A stretch of 32,612 nt of DNA from Candidatus Zipacnadia bacterium (GTDB taxonomy: Bacteria; Armatimonadota; Zipacnadia; Zipacnadales; Zipacnadaceae). The translations under genes and the position numbers were made by a program. This document shows positions 8,946 through 17,261 of this stretch, in pieces (the first letter of the stretch is position 1; each line of letters opens with the position of its first letter). Location: assembly GCA_029821195.1 (NCBI GenBank), contig JALGTU010000014.1, positions 1 through 32,612 of the forward strand. The letters run 5' to 3'. The notes beneath the pieces are model-generated. The model was not told the origin of the DNA, searched no databases, and was given only the letters and a program-made list of their open reading frames with translations.

Positions 8946-9347
8946 TTACCCGGACACCACCGTCACCGTCACGCGCCGGTCGCGCGGGCCATCCAGTTCC
9001 ACCAGCATTATCCGCTGCCATGTGCCCAGCTCGACCTGCCCCCCACTGACCGGCAGGCAAATGCTGTTGCCCATCACCGCGGCGGCCAGATGGGCATCGG
9101 CATTGTCGTCAATACGATCGTGCCGCCAGGACGTGCCAGCGGTTAACTTGCCTATCAACTCGAGCGTATCGGCAATCAGGCCGGTCTCGTTTTCGTTCAC
9201 GTAAACAGTACAGGTGCAGTGCGGAGCGGTTACGCACGCCAGACCTTCCTCACAGCCCGATTGGCTGACTGCCTGTTGGACTTCCCCGGTTATGTCAACG
9301 ATCTCGCGGCGAGAGCTGGTGCGAATGTGAAATCTCTGGAGGGGCAT
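8946..9347 (-). CDS. YjbQ family protein (UPF0047)
   Basis: Small cytoplasmic protein of the YjbQ/UPF0047 family, annotated in databases as secondary thiamine-phosphate synthase because some members replace ThiE weakly; the physiological role is unsettled. Visible family features are HCTCTVYVNENETG (43-56), the DDNADAHLAA segment (80-89) with the conserved Asp and His, and the ending LGTWQRIMLVELDGPRDRRV (108-127). Members commonly have HTTAAV-like residues at the first motif, so HCTCTV is a mild variant. The 133-residue length is normal. It is packed 9 bases after recJ and 13 before the nucleotidyltransferase, so it is in the same operon. Confidence 0.92.
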   Translation of the reverse strand: MPLQRFHIRTSSRREIVDITGEVQQAVSQSGCEEGLACVTAPHCTCTVYVNENETGLIADTLELIGKLTAGTSWRHDRIDDNADAHLAAAVMGNSICLPVSGGQVELGTWQRIMLVELDGPRDRRVTVTVVSG

Positions 9348-9356
9348 TGTAGTAGA

Positions 9357-11087
9357 CTAACCTCCCTGGTCCTGCCGGCTGGGCCGTACTGCTTCCAGGC
9401 GCAATTGCAGTTCCCGGCTGCCCATATACTCATTGATCTCCGGAGTGAAGCACAGGTCAACTCGCTGCTGAGGCCTTATCCGTCCAGCAGCAGCTCCCAG
9501 CCCGAAACCGATGCAATCCCAGCCGCGGCCGTCGGCCAGTACCTGTAGCTTCAGATGGCGATCATCGGTGCCCACCCGGCGGCAACTCGTGACCTTCAGC
9601 CCCAGAGCTGCGAACAGCGGCTGGGGATTGTCCTGGCCGCACGGCTCCAGGGCTTGCAGGTCGTCCAGAAGTTGCTCGTCTATCTCCCCCAGTGACACTT
9701 CGGCGTCTACGTGCAGCTTCGGATGCCTCGTCTCGGGGCCGATTGCCTTCGCTGCCAACTCGTTGAGGCACTGGCGGAAGGCAGGCAAGTTATCCTGCGC
9801 GATGGTCACGCCGGCCGCGGCGGCGTGACCGCCGTGTTTCACCAGCAGGTCGGTACACTGCTGGAAGGCACCGGCAATGTCGAAGCCTTCGATGCTCCGG
9901 GCCGATCCGCGGGCCTGCTCACCCTCGTGGGCCAATACTACCGCCGGCCGCCGATAGCGCTCCAGCAACTTGGAGGCCACGATACCCACGACGCCGATGT
10001 GCCAGCCGGGAGAATCAAGTACCAGCACCGGTGCCTCCTGGAGATGCTCCTGCTCGTCAATCAGCGCCAGGGCCTCCAGATAGACCCGCTCCTGCTCGTG
10101 CTGGCGCTCGCGATTGATACTGTCCAGGTACAGCGCCATGCGTCGGCCTTCGACCTCATCATCGGTCAGCAGCAACTGCAGCGCTTCAGTGGCATCACCG
10201 AGCCGGCCTACGGCGTTCAGGCGCGGCGCCAGCCGGTACGAGATATCCCGGGCACTCACTATCGAATTAAGCCGGCATACGTCCAGCAGCGCACGCAGTC
10301 CGACTTTGCGCGTCTGGGGCAGCAGCTTCAGTCCCAGGGCGGCCATCGTGCGGTTCTCGCCGCGCAGGGGCACCATATCGGCCACGGTGCCCAGCGCCAC
10401 CAGGTCCAGGAAGGCGCGTTGGAGTGAGCTCTGCGAGACGTCCAACGCCTCGCAGACCGCCGAAGCTACCTTGAAGCACAGTCCCACCGCCGCCAGTTCG
10501 CGTTCCGGGTAGCTGGAATCGCTGCGTTTAGGATTGACGATCAATGCCTCAGCGGGCAGCTCCGGCCCGGGCTCGTGATGGTCTATGACGATCACATCTG
10601 CCCCGCCGGCTCGGGCGGCAGCAATCGGCTTGAGCGCACGCACACCGCAGTCGGCGGCGATTATCAGCTTGATTCCTTCGGCCGTCGCCCGCTCAACCGC
10701 CTCCTGGCTCAATCCGTATTGGTCTTTGACTCGATGTGGGAGGTAATAGCTGACGTTCACACCCAGGGTCGAGAGGAACCTGGTCATCAAGGCGCAGGCG
10801 GTAATACCGTCTACGTCGTAGTCGCCGTGGACCAGCACGCGCTCCTGGTTAGCGACGGCGTCAACCAGGCGCGCGACTGTCGGCTCGATATCGGGGAGGG
10901 TCGCCGGGCCATGCAGACTCTCCACCGATGGTCCCAGGAACTCGCGGATTGCCGCTTCGGTCGTCAGCCCGCGGTTGCGCAGAGTCGCCGCCATCAGGGG
11001 GTGAACCCCAACGGCCTGCGCGATTTGCTGTTCAAATTCGCGATCCCGTGGTGATATGAGCCACTGCTCTTGGACAGGCGGGGACAT
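9357..11087 (-). CDS. recJ: Single-stranded-DNA-specific exonuclease RecJ
   Basis: 5'-3' exonuclease on single-stranded DNA, acting in recombination and in base-excision and mismatch repair. DHH-superfamily motifs are in order: HGDYDVDG (87-94), DCG (146-148), DHHE (169-172), and later the DHHA1-domain KHGGHAAAAG. The 576 residues match bacterial RecJ. The C-terminal OB-like region is present. The gene is first in the minus-strand block, about 30-40 bases downstream of a near-consensus promoter. The ATG start gives the usual short lead (MSPPVQEQWLISP) and GGAAAGG lies upstream as a plausible ribosome binding site. Confidence 0.95.
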   Translation of the reverse strand: MSPPVQEQWLISPRDREFEQQIAQAVGVHPLMAATLRNRGLTTEAAIREFLGPSVESLHGPATLPDIEPTVARLVDAVANQERVLVHGDYDVDGITACALMTRFLSTLGVNVSYYLPHRVKDQYGLSQEAVERATAEGIKLIIAADCGVRALKPIAAARAGGADVIVIDHHEPGPELPAEALIVNPKRSDSSYPERELAAVGLCFKVASAVCEALDVSQSSLQRAFLDLVALGTVADMVPLRGENRTMAALGLKLLPQTRKVGLRALLDVCRLNSIVSARDISYRLAPRLNAVGRLGDATEALQLLLTDDEVEGRRMALYLDSINRERQHEQERVYLEALALIDEQEHLQEAPVLVLDSPGWHIGVVGIVASKLLERYRRPAVVLAHEGEQARGSARSIEGFDIAGAFQQCTDLLVKHGGHAAAAGVTIAQDNLPAFRQCLNELAAKAIGPETRHPKLHVDAEVSLGEIDEQLLDDLQALEPCGQDNPQPLFAALGLKVTSCRRVGTDDRHLKLQVLADGRGWDCIGFGLGAAAGRIRPQQRVDLCFTPEINEYMGSRELQLRLEAVRPSRQDQGG

Positions 11088-11124
11088 ACCGGCGCACCTT
11101 TCCGCAATAGGTCAGTTCGCTCCC

Positions 11125-11154
11125 AGTATAGGCCATTGATTTGACCACTGTCAA
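11125..11154 (-). promoter_or_regulatory. Sigma-70-type promoter for the recJ-led operon, overlapping a dyad
   Basis: Read on the minus strand, a perfect -35 TTGACA (11154-11149) is separated by 18 bases from a -10 TATACT (11130-11125, 5 of 6 consensus). Transcription would begin near 11118, just ahead of recJ. The -35 hexamer lies inside a perfect inverted repeat, TTGAC-CACT-GTCAA (11141-11154), that could be an operator. Confidence 0.7.
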
Positions 11155-11256
11155 TGTGGCTGGCTACGCGTTGCGCCCGCGGCCGTGCAACGGGAAGGAC
11201 TTTGGTGAGGGGGCGGTGAATATAAAGTATCCACCACAGGATAGAAAGGGTAACCA

Positions 11257-12279
11257 GTGAGCCGAGCGAAGGTCGTTGTCACCGACTACATTGAACCTGA
11301 TCTGGACTGGGAGGCCGGAGAGCTGGCCAAGCGCGACATCGAGTTCGCCGCCTACCAGCTCAAGTTCGCGCCTCAGGAGGAGGTTATTGCCGCGATCCGC
11401 GATGCGGACGTGCTCATCGTCAATATGAGGCCGATTACTGCCGAGATCATCAACGCCCTGGAGCGGTGCAAGCTCATCATCCGCCACGGGGTGGGCTACG
11501 ACAACATAGACCTGGGGGCGGCGGCGGCCCGTGGGATTCGCGTGGCCAACGAGCCCGAGTATTGCCTGGAGGAAGTAGCTGAGCAGACCGTAGCCCTGAT
11601 GATGGCATGTGCGCGCGGCTTGTTTCAGAGCCGGCATCTACTAGAGTTGGCGGTCGAAAAGGGCCAGTGGGATTTCTCGGGCCTCAGGCCGGCTCATCGC
11701 CTCAAGAGCCAGACGCTGGGCATCATCGGCTGCGGGCGCATCGGCTCGCGCGTCTATCACCGCACCGAAGGCTTCGGGATGCGCCGGATCATTTGCGATC
11801 CCTACCTCCCTGAGAAGCACCTGCGGTATCTGGGCATTGACCGGCGCTACGAACTGGACGAGCTGCTGGCCGAATCCGACATCGTCACTCTTCATTGCCC
11901 GCTCAACGACGAGACGCGCCATATGATTAACGAAGAGAAGCTCCAGATGATGAAGCCGAGCGCTTATCTGGTTAACACCGCCCGGGGGGCGATTGTGGAT
12001 ACCGAGGCGCTCACGAAGGCTCTGGAAGAGGGCTGGATCGCCGGGGCGGGTGTTGACGTCTACGAAATCGAGCCGCCGCCGGGGGACCTGGGCCTGCTCC
12101 AGCAGGAGAATGCCACTCTATCGGCCCATCTCGCCTGGTACTCGGAGGAGTCCGGCTGGCAGATCCGGGAGGATATCCTGGAAGATGTCTACCGCTGTCT
12201 GGCAGGCGAGCCGCCTCTCTCGACCATCAATCCGCAAGTCGAGCAAGTGCTCGGTGACCGGGTATATCGCGAAGTGTAG
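11257..12279 (+). CDS. D-isomer-specific 2-hydroxyacid dehydrogenase, CtBP-like
   Basis: NAD(P)-dependent reductase or dehydrogenase of D-2-hydroxyacids. The Rossmann motif GCGRIG is at residues 158-163. The full catalytic triad is present: R243 (TARGA), E272 (VYEIEPP) and H291 (SAHLAWYSEES). The HxAWYSE pattern after the catalytic His is the one seen in the C-terminal-binding-protein subgroup, whose bacterial members have no agreed substrate. It is 340 residues long, normal for a form without an ACT domain, so it is not a second SerA. The GTG start at 11257 has GAAAGGG at good spacing. It stands first in the plus-strand set and may feed a keto acid into the following genes, which is inference from position only. 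Confidence 0.88.
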   Translation: MSRAKVVVTDYIEPDLDWEAGELAKRDIEFAAYQLKFAPQEEVIAAIRDADVLIVNMRPITAEIINALERCKLIIRHGVGYDNIDLGAAAARGIRVANEPEYCLEEVAEQTVALMMACARGLFQSRHLLELAVEKGQWDFSGLRPAHRLKSQTLGIIGCGRIGSRVYHRTEGFGMRRIICDPYLPEKHLRYLGIDRRYELDELLAESDIVTLHCPLNDETRHMINEEKLQMMKPSAYLVNTARGAIVDTEALTKALEEGWIAGAGVDVYEIEPPPGDLGLLQQENATLSAHLAWYSEESGWQIREDILEDVYRCLAGEPPLSTINPQVEQVLGDRVYREV

Positions 12280-12314
12280 GAGAGCGCCCTATGTTTTTTT
12301 GCTCGTCGCCGTTC

Positions 12315-12397
12315 GGTACGACAGGCGTCTCGCCTGTCGAGCATTGGGCAGTATCGTGTGATGCTTAAGACCGGACAGGCGAGACGCCTGTCCTACC
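12315..12397. repeat. Paired-palindrome (REPIN/BIME-like) element, copy 2
   Basis: Two palindromic units in opposite orientation: the left unit 12315-12338 contains ACAGGCGTCTCGCCTGT, and the right unit 12373-12397 contains ACAGGCGAGACGCCTGT. The outer flanks are inverted copies as well (GGTACG on the left, CTACC on the right). The 34-base centre is unique. The same core occurs at 5108-5132, where it is also paired. It lies between the dehydrogenase and the aminotransferase and may attenuate or stabilise the transcript. No encoding transposase is seen. Confidence 0.75.
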
Positions 12398-12431
12398 ATC
12401 CGAGAGTAGCACTAGCTGAGTTTATGCAGAG

Positions 12432-13748
12432 GTGAGCACACTGGAACCCAAGTATCACATACCAGGACCCAAGTCAGCGGAGTTGCTTGCGCTGTCTGAT
12501 ACCTATGAGCCCGGCTGCACCAGCCAGCAGGCGCCAATCGTCTGGGACCACGCCGCAGGCTGTCGCGTCTGGGATGTGGACGGCAACGAGTACATAGACT
12601 GGACCTCGGGCGTGCTGGTGACCAACGTGGGTCACTGCCACCCCCAGCACGTCGAGTACATCCGAGAACAGGCCGGTCGCCTGCTGAATCCCTACGACTT
12701 TCCCACCCCGGAGCGCGTCACGCTGGCGCGGCGGCTGGTGGAGCTTACGCCCGACAATCTCGACAACTGCTTTATGCTTACCACCGGCAGCGAGGCCACC
12801 GAGGCGGCCATGCGTGTGGCCAGGCGTTACACCGGCCGACACGAAATCATCAGCTTCTGGGGCGGCTTCCACGGTCGAACGTATGGCGCGATGTCTATGG
12901 CCGGAAAGATGGGCACGAAGAAGAATTTCGGGCCGCTGATGCCCGGCTGCATCTACCTGCCCTATCCGTATTGCTTCCGCTGCCCGTTCCGGCTGCATCC
13001 GGACGAGTGCGGCTTCTTCTGCCTGGAGCAGTTCGCCGACCGGATCATTGAGGTCAGCTCGACGGGCGATCTCGCCGCGCTGATCATCGAGCCATACCAG
13101 GGCGGCAGCGGCTTCATCTTCCCGCCCGACGGCTGGCTCAGCCGTCTCCAGGAGTGGGCAAAGGAACGCGATCTGATCTTCATTCTCGACGAAGTGCAGT
13201 CCTCATTCGGGCGCACCGGCAAGATGTTGGCGCTTGAGCACGAAGACCTGCGGCCCAACCTGCTCTGCCTGGGCAAGGGCATCGGTAGCGGTGTACCGAC
13301 GGCGGCGCTATTGGCCGAATCGCGTCTAATGCAGTCGCTGGGCCCCGGGGAGATGAGCAGTACCACCGGCGGCAACCCGCTCTCGTGTGCCGCCGCCCAC
13401 GCTGTCCTCGACATAATGGCAGAGGAGAACTTGCCGGAGAACTCTCGGCGGATCGGTGAGTATATGCTCGGTAGGCTCCAGAAGCTGGCCGAAGAAGTTG
13501 AAGTCCTCGGGGACGCTCGGGGCAAGGGCCTGGTGATAGGGCTGGAGTTCGTCAAGGATATGGAGAGCCTGGAGCCGGCGCCAGATATCACTGAGGAGGT
13601 CATTATGCGCTGCTGCGAGCGGGGCCTGTTGGTGGGTAAGGTGGGTTTCTACGGTAACGTGATCCGCGTCGCGCCCCCGCTGGTCATCACCGAGGAACAA
13701 GCCGAGCAGTCGGTGGACATTATGGCAGCAGTAGTGCGCAGCCTCTAA
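12432..13748 (+). CDS. Class III aminotransferase (4-aminobutyrate/acetylornithine type)
   Basis: PLP-dependent omega-aminotransferase that moves an amino group between an amine or omega-amino acid and a keto acid. The PLP lysine is K282 in LGKGIGSGVP, with the conserved ILDEVQSSFGRTG (251-263) holding cofactor-binding D253. The 438 residues fit the family. A cysteine cluster, C181, C184, C193 and C197 (CFRC...ECGFFC), resembles a metal-binding insertion and is unusual for textbook GABA transaminases. The GTG start at 12432 is the only reasonable one, because an ATG 8 bases earlier meets a stop after three codons; no well-spaced ribosome binding site is visible. The M20 gene follows after 5 bases, so the two probably act in one pathway. 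The substrate is unknown. Confidence 0.88.
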   Translation: MSTLEPKYHIPGPKSAELLALSDTYEPGCTSQQAPIVWDHAAGCRVWDVDGNEYIDWTSGVLVTNVGHCHPQHVEYIREQAGRLLNPYDFPTPERVTLARRLVELTPDNLDNCFMLTTGSEATEAAMRVARRYTGRHEIISFWGGFHGRTYGAMSMAGKMGTKKNFGPLMPGCIYLPYPYCFRCPFRLHPDECGFFCLEQFADRIIEVSSTGDLAALIIEPYQGGSGFIFPPDGWLSRLQEWAKERDLIFILDEVQSSFGRTGKMLALEHEDLRPNLLCLGKGIGSGVPTAALLAESRLMQSLGPGEMSSTTGGNPLSCAAAHAVLDIMAEENLPENSRRIGEYMLGRLQKLAEEVEVLGDARGKGLVIGLEFVKDMESLEPAPDITEEVIMRCCERGLLVGKVGFYGNVIRVAPPLVITEEQAEQSVDIMAAVVRSL

Positions 13749-13753
13749 GGAGT

Positions 13754-15001
13754 ATGCCAGTTGTGGACGAGCAGAACATAGCAGCTTACCTGGGAAATCA
13801 GGCCGACCGCGCGACGGGGATACTCAGCCGGCTCATTGAGATCCCGTCGGTTGCCGGCGGCGAGGGACCGGTGGCGGAATATCTGCACGAGCTGCTCGCC
13901 GGCGTCGCCGACGTGTGTGAGTTCGTGCCGGTAACCGAGGCGATCAAAGCCGACCCCGACTACTCTTCGCCGCTCAAGGGGCTCAAATACGGCGACCGGC
14001 CTAATCTGCGGGTGGTCCGCCAGGGCAGCGGCGGGGGCAAGTCGGTGATCTTCAACACCCACATGGATGTCGTGCCGCCGTCCCGGCAGCACGAGCAGCC
14101 CTTTACTGCGCGGTTGGTGGACGGCAATATCTACGGGCGTGGTGCGTGTGACGCCAAGGGGCAGATTGCCACGCTTTGCCTGCTGCTCATGGCACTTGAC
14201 GAGCTGGCGATCCCGCTGGCTGGCGACGTGGAGGTGCACTTTGTCATCGAAGAGGAGGTCGGTGGCAACGGGACAGTCGCGATGGTGCGTCAAGAACCCC
14301 GTGCGGACGCCTGCATCGTGCTGGAGCCGACCGGCTTTGGGATCCACCCCCAGATTCGCGGCGCGGTCTGGTTCGAGGTCAGCGTCTACGGCCGGGCTGG
14401 TCACAGCGGCGCGCCCGGCGGGACGGTCAGTGCGTTGTACAAGGCAATAGACGCAATTGAGATATTCAAGAGCTACCACAAGCGCATCCTGGCCGAAAGC
14501 CGTGGGCACTATCCGTTGTTCGATCAGTTTGAGAACCCGATGCCGCTGACCATCGGTCAGCTCGAAGCCGGCGACTTCCCCTCTCAGGCCCCGCAGACCG
14601 CTGTCTTCAAGGGCGTGTTGGGGTTGCTGCCGGACCGCACCAAGGAGCAGGTAATGGCCGAGATGCGCCAGGCTCTGCGCACCGAGGGCGACGAGTGGCT
14701 GGCCGAGCATTTCGAGATTGATTTCACCTACCGCCACGATGCCAGCATCATTGAGCCGGACCACGAGCTGGTTCAGGCGCTTGAGCGGGCCGCCGGCGCG
14801 CAGGGCGTGGCGGCCGAGGTAGCCGCGATGACCGCGTCGTGTGACGCCTGGATGTACAATAACCAGCTCGGGATCCCTACGGTGGTCTTTGGGCCGGGCG
14901 AGCTGGGTGTGGCGCACAGTAACCAGGAGCATATTGCCGGGGGCGACCTGCTCACGGGTGCTGGCATCCTGCTGGACTTTGTGCGAAGCTGGTGTGGCTA
15001 G
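13754..15001 (+). CDS. M20 family metallo-deacylase/peptidase (ArgE/DapE type)
   Basis: Zinc hydrolase that cuts an amide bond, as in acetylornithine deacetylase, succinyl-diaminopimelate desuccinylase or carboxypeptidases. Metal-site motifs are visible: H103 and D105 (NTHMDVVP), D133 in GRGACDAKG, and the general-base and metal glutamates E166-E167 (VIEEEVGGNG). A dimerisation domain begins near GAVWFEVSVYGRAGHSG. The 415-residue length is normal and there is no signal peptide, so it is cytoplasmic. AAGGAG ends one base before the ATG at 13754, too close; a GTG at 13763 lies ten bases from it and may be the real start. Pairing with the aminotransferase suggests removal of an acyl group from an amino compound, but the compound cannot be named. 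Confidence 0.9.
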   Translation: MPVVDEQNIAAYLGNQADRATGILSRLIEIPSVAGGEGPVAEYLHELLAGVADVCEFVPVTEAIKADPDYSSPLKGLKYGDRPNLRVVRQGSGGGKSVIFNTHMDVVPPSRQHEQPFTARLVDGNIYGRGACDAKGQIATLCLLLMALDELAIPLAGDVEVHFVIEEEVGGNGTVAMVRQEPRADACIVLEPTGFGIHPQIRGAVWFEVSVYGRAGHSGAPGGTVSALYKAIDAIEIFKSYHKRILAESRGHYPLFDQFENPMPLTIGQLEAGDFPSQAPQTAVFKGVLGLLPDRTKEQVMAEMRQALRTEGDEWLAEHFEIDFTYRHDASIIEPDHELVQALERAAGAQGVAAEVAAMTASCDAWMYNNQLGIPTVVFGPGELGVAHSNQEHIAGGDLLTGAGILLDFVRSWCG

Positions 15002-15020
15002 CGTAAGGGGAGGTATGTAG

Positions 15021-16058
15021 ATGTTGGCTCTGGTTAAGACTGCTAAAGGGCCGGGCAATATGGAGCTGCGAGACATGCCCAAGCCCAGCCCTGAGCCCGG
15101 AGAAGTGCTGATTGAGGTAAAGGCAGCCGGCGTGTGCGGCACCGACATTCACGTGCGGCACGATCAGTTCCCGTACTGGCCGCCGGTGATTATGGGGCAC
15201 GAGTTCGCGGGGGTGATCGCGGAGCTTGGTGAGGGCGTTGCGGACTACCAGCCTGGCGAGCGGGTGGTCGCCGAGCCGCATACCCGGGCCTGCGGCAAGT
15301 GTTACCTGTGCCGCACCGGCAATCGCCAACTCTGTGCAGATAAGCGTGCGCCCGGTTGGGGCATTGACGGCGCGTTCACCAAATACCTGGTAATGCCGGA
15401 GGAACTGCTCCACCGCCTGCCCGACAATGTCTCGTTCGAGGCCGGCGCTCTCGTTGAGCCGCTGGCGAATGTGGTAGACGACGTGCTGCTCAATGCCCGC
15501 ATGGAGGCGGAGGATTTCGTGGTGGTGTTGGGACCCGGGCCAATCGGGCTGATGGCGGCGATGTGCTGCAAGGCTGAAGGTGCAGCGGAAGTGATGATTG
15601 TGGGGACACCCGCCGATGCCGAACTGCGCCTGCCGACGGCGGAGAAAGTCGGTATTGACCATGTGGTCAACCTCGCCGAGCAGGATCCGTTGGCGCTGAC
15701 CGTGGAGCTGACCGGTGGGCGGGGTGCGGATCTGGTGGTGGAATGCTCTGGTGCCGGGCCGGCGATCAACGCGGCTTTTCAGCACGTCCGCAAGCAGGGC
15801 CGTATCTGCGCGATCGGTATGGCGGGCGGCAAGAAGATCGAACTGGACTGGGACCAGGCGATGTTCAAAGATTGCACGGTCTACTTCAACCTGTCTACCC
15901 GTTATGAGGCCTGGGATCGCACCATAAGTCTGCTGGCGAAGGGCAAGATTGATGCTGATGCACTCATATCCCATCGCGAGCGGCTGGAGAACTGGGAGCA
16001 GGTCTTCGCCGACATTGAGAGCCAGAAGGCGCTCAAAGCTCTTCTCATTCCCTCGTGA
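15021..16058 (+). CDS. Zinc-dependent alcohol dehydrogenase (threonine/sorbitol dehydrogenase-like)
   Basis: Medium-chain NAD(P)-dependent dehydrogenase oxidising a secondary alcohol or polyol. Catalytic zinc ligands are C39 (GVCGTD), H60 and E61 (MGHEFAG). The structural zinc site is complete, with C91, C94, C97 and C105. The Rossmann motif GPGPIG follows at about residues 176-181. The length of 345 residues is typical. A GGGAGG sequence stands 7 bases before the ATG, so the start is secure. It lies 19 bases after the M20 gene and 32 before the Gfo/Idh/MocA gene. Sorbitol, L-threonine and L-iditol dehydrogenases share this pattern, so the substrate is left open. Confidence 0.9.
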   Translation: MLALVKTAKGPGNMELRDMPKPSPEPGEVLIEVKAAGVCGTDIHVRHDQFPYWPPVIMGHEFAGVIAELGEGVADYQPGERVVAEPHTRACGKCYLCRTGNRQLCADKRAPGWGIDGAFTKYLVMPEELLHRLPDNVSFEAGALVEPLANVVDDVLLNARMEAEDFVVVLGPGPIGLMAAMCCKAEGAAEVMIVGTPADAELRLPTAEKVGIDHVVNLAEQDPLALTVELTGGRGADLVVECSGAGPAINAAFQHVRKQGRICAIGMAGGKKIELDWDQAMFKDCTVYFNLSTRYEAWDRTISLLAKGKIDADALISHRERLENWEQVFADIESQKALKALLIPS

Positions 16059-16090
16059 TCGCCAAAACCTGTCAAGGAAGGTGGTACTGA

Positions 16091-17152
16091 ATGCGTGAGC
16101 GTATTCGTTTTGGGTTGCTGGGCTGTGGGATGGTGTCTCAGTTCCACTGCGACGCGCTGATTCACTCCGACGAGGCCGAGCTGGCGGCCGTCGCTGATGT
16201 CGTCGAGGATAGAGCGCGCGAGGTGGCCGAGAAGTACTACTGTGAGGCAGTGAGCGTTGATGAGCTGTTCGAGCGCGACGACATTGACGTGATAAATGTG
16301 CTCACGCCCAATGCCACGCACGCCGACAACGCCATCCGCGTGGCCCAGGCTGGTAAGCACTGCGTCGTCGAGAAGCCGCCGGATATGAAGCTGTCCCAGG
16401 TAGACGCGATGGCCGCGGCCTTCGCCGCGGCAGGCCGCAAGCTGGCGATATGTCTCAACGTGCGGTTCCGACCGGCCATTGAGGCGATGAAGCAGGCCTG
16501 CGAGACGGGCCGATTCGGCAAGATTCTCCAGGGTGATGCCTATGTCAAGTGGTACCGGCCGGCGGATTACTATCAACGTGCCCCGTGGCTGCAGGACCGT
16601 AGCCAGGGCGCGGGGGTGACCATCCAGCAGGGCATCCACTATATTGACCTGCTTCAACATCTGGTGGGTCCGGTGGCCAGGGTATGGGCGGAGATGACCA
16701 ACGTGGCCCACCGGGATGTGCCTACGGTCGAAGACACGCTGCTGGCAACGTTGCACTTTGAGAAGGGGGCCCGCGGCGTCGTCCAGGCCTCAACTGCCTT
16801 CTATCCGGGTACAGACATCCGCATCGAGATCAACGGGACGCAGGGGACGGCGGTAATGGTTGGTGAACGGCTGGAGATGTGGGACTTCGAGCATGAGCAG
16901 CCCGGTGACCAGGAGGCGCGGCGGATCGGCAGCGCTGCGGCGCTCACCGGTGCCGGGGGGGCTGCGGATATCGGCTATATGGAGCACCAGCGGGTAATGG
17001 AGGATATGGTCGCGGCCATTCGTGAAGACCGCGAGCCGCGCGTCACTGCCCAGAGCGCGCGCCATACCCTCGAGATCGCGCTGGCCATGTACAAGTCAGC
17101 CGATAGCGGCGAAGAAGTAGCCCTGCCTCTGGATCCGTCCTTCGAACTGTGA
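16091..17152 (+). CDS. Gfo/Idh/MocA family oxidoreductase
   Basis: NAD(P)-dependent oxidoreductase acting on sugars, inositols or related polyols. The N-terminal Rossmann fold starts with FGLLGCGMVSQFH, and the family EKP motif is at 94-96. A conserved HYIDLL segment near residue 182 fits the catalytic His region. It is 353 residues long, as usual, with no Tat or Sec signal, unlike many planctomycete relatives. The ATG at 16091 has AAGGAAGG upstream. It closes the plus-strand operon, and a hairpin terminator lies between it and the convergent DUF4838 gene. Together with the alcohol dehydrogenase it suggests oxidation of a sugar or polyol-like moiety. Confidence 0.92.
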   Translation: MRERIRFGLLGCGMVSQFHCDALIHSDEAELAAVADVVEDRAREVAEKYYCEAVSVDELFERDDIDVINVLTPNATHADNAIRVAQAGKHCVVEKPPDMKLSQVDAMAAAFAAAGRKLAICLNVRFRPAIEAMKQACETGRFGKILQGDAYVKWYRPADYYQRAPWLQDRSQGAGVTIQQGIHYIDLLQHLVGPVARVWAEMTNVAHRDVPTVEDTLLATLHFEKGARGVVQASTAFYPGTDIRIEINGTQGTAVMVGERLEMWDFEHEQPGDQEARRIGSAAALTGAGGAADIGYMEHQRVMEDMVAAIREDREPRVTAQSARHTLEIALAMYKSADSGEEVALPLDPSFEL

Positions 17153-17200
17153 GCCGCCGGATTGCCCGCCGCAGTCGTCTGTCATGCACAGGAAAGAAGA

Positions 17201-17230
17201 AGCCGGCACCGCCTTGAGACGGTACCGGCT
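17201..17230 (-). terminator. Rho-independent terminator-like hairpin between convergent genes
   Basis: An 11-base stem with one mismatch, AGCCGGCACCG (17201-17211) against CGGTACCGGCT (17220-17230), encloses an 8-base loop. Read on the minus strand the hairpin is followed by TCTTCTTTCC, a T-rich run, so it best serves the minus-strand DUF4838 operon ending at 17262. It could also stop plus-strand transcription, though that side has no T-run. Confidence 0.65.
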
Positions 17231-17261
17231 CTGGCGCTGAGTTCACGGGTCACCTCGGACA

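Noticed and set aside
11210-11235. TATAAA-like -10 upstream of the 2-hydroxyacid dehydrogenase
   Set aside because: No acceptable -35 at 15-19 bases upstream, so I do not call a promoter.
5078-12397. Possible CRISPR repeats from the recurring palindromic core
   Set aside because: Only two sites 7 kb apart, facing paired units, and no regular spacers or cas genes.
13745-15148. Long antisense open frame opposite the M20 gene (467 codons)
   Set aside because: Composition is that of a high-GC shadow frame (rich in Arg, His, Gln, Leu), it matches no family, and the opposite strand has clear M20 motifs.
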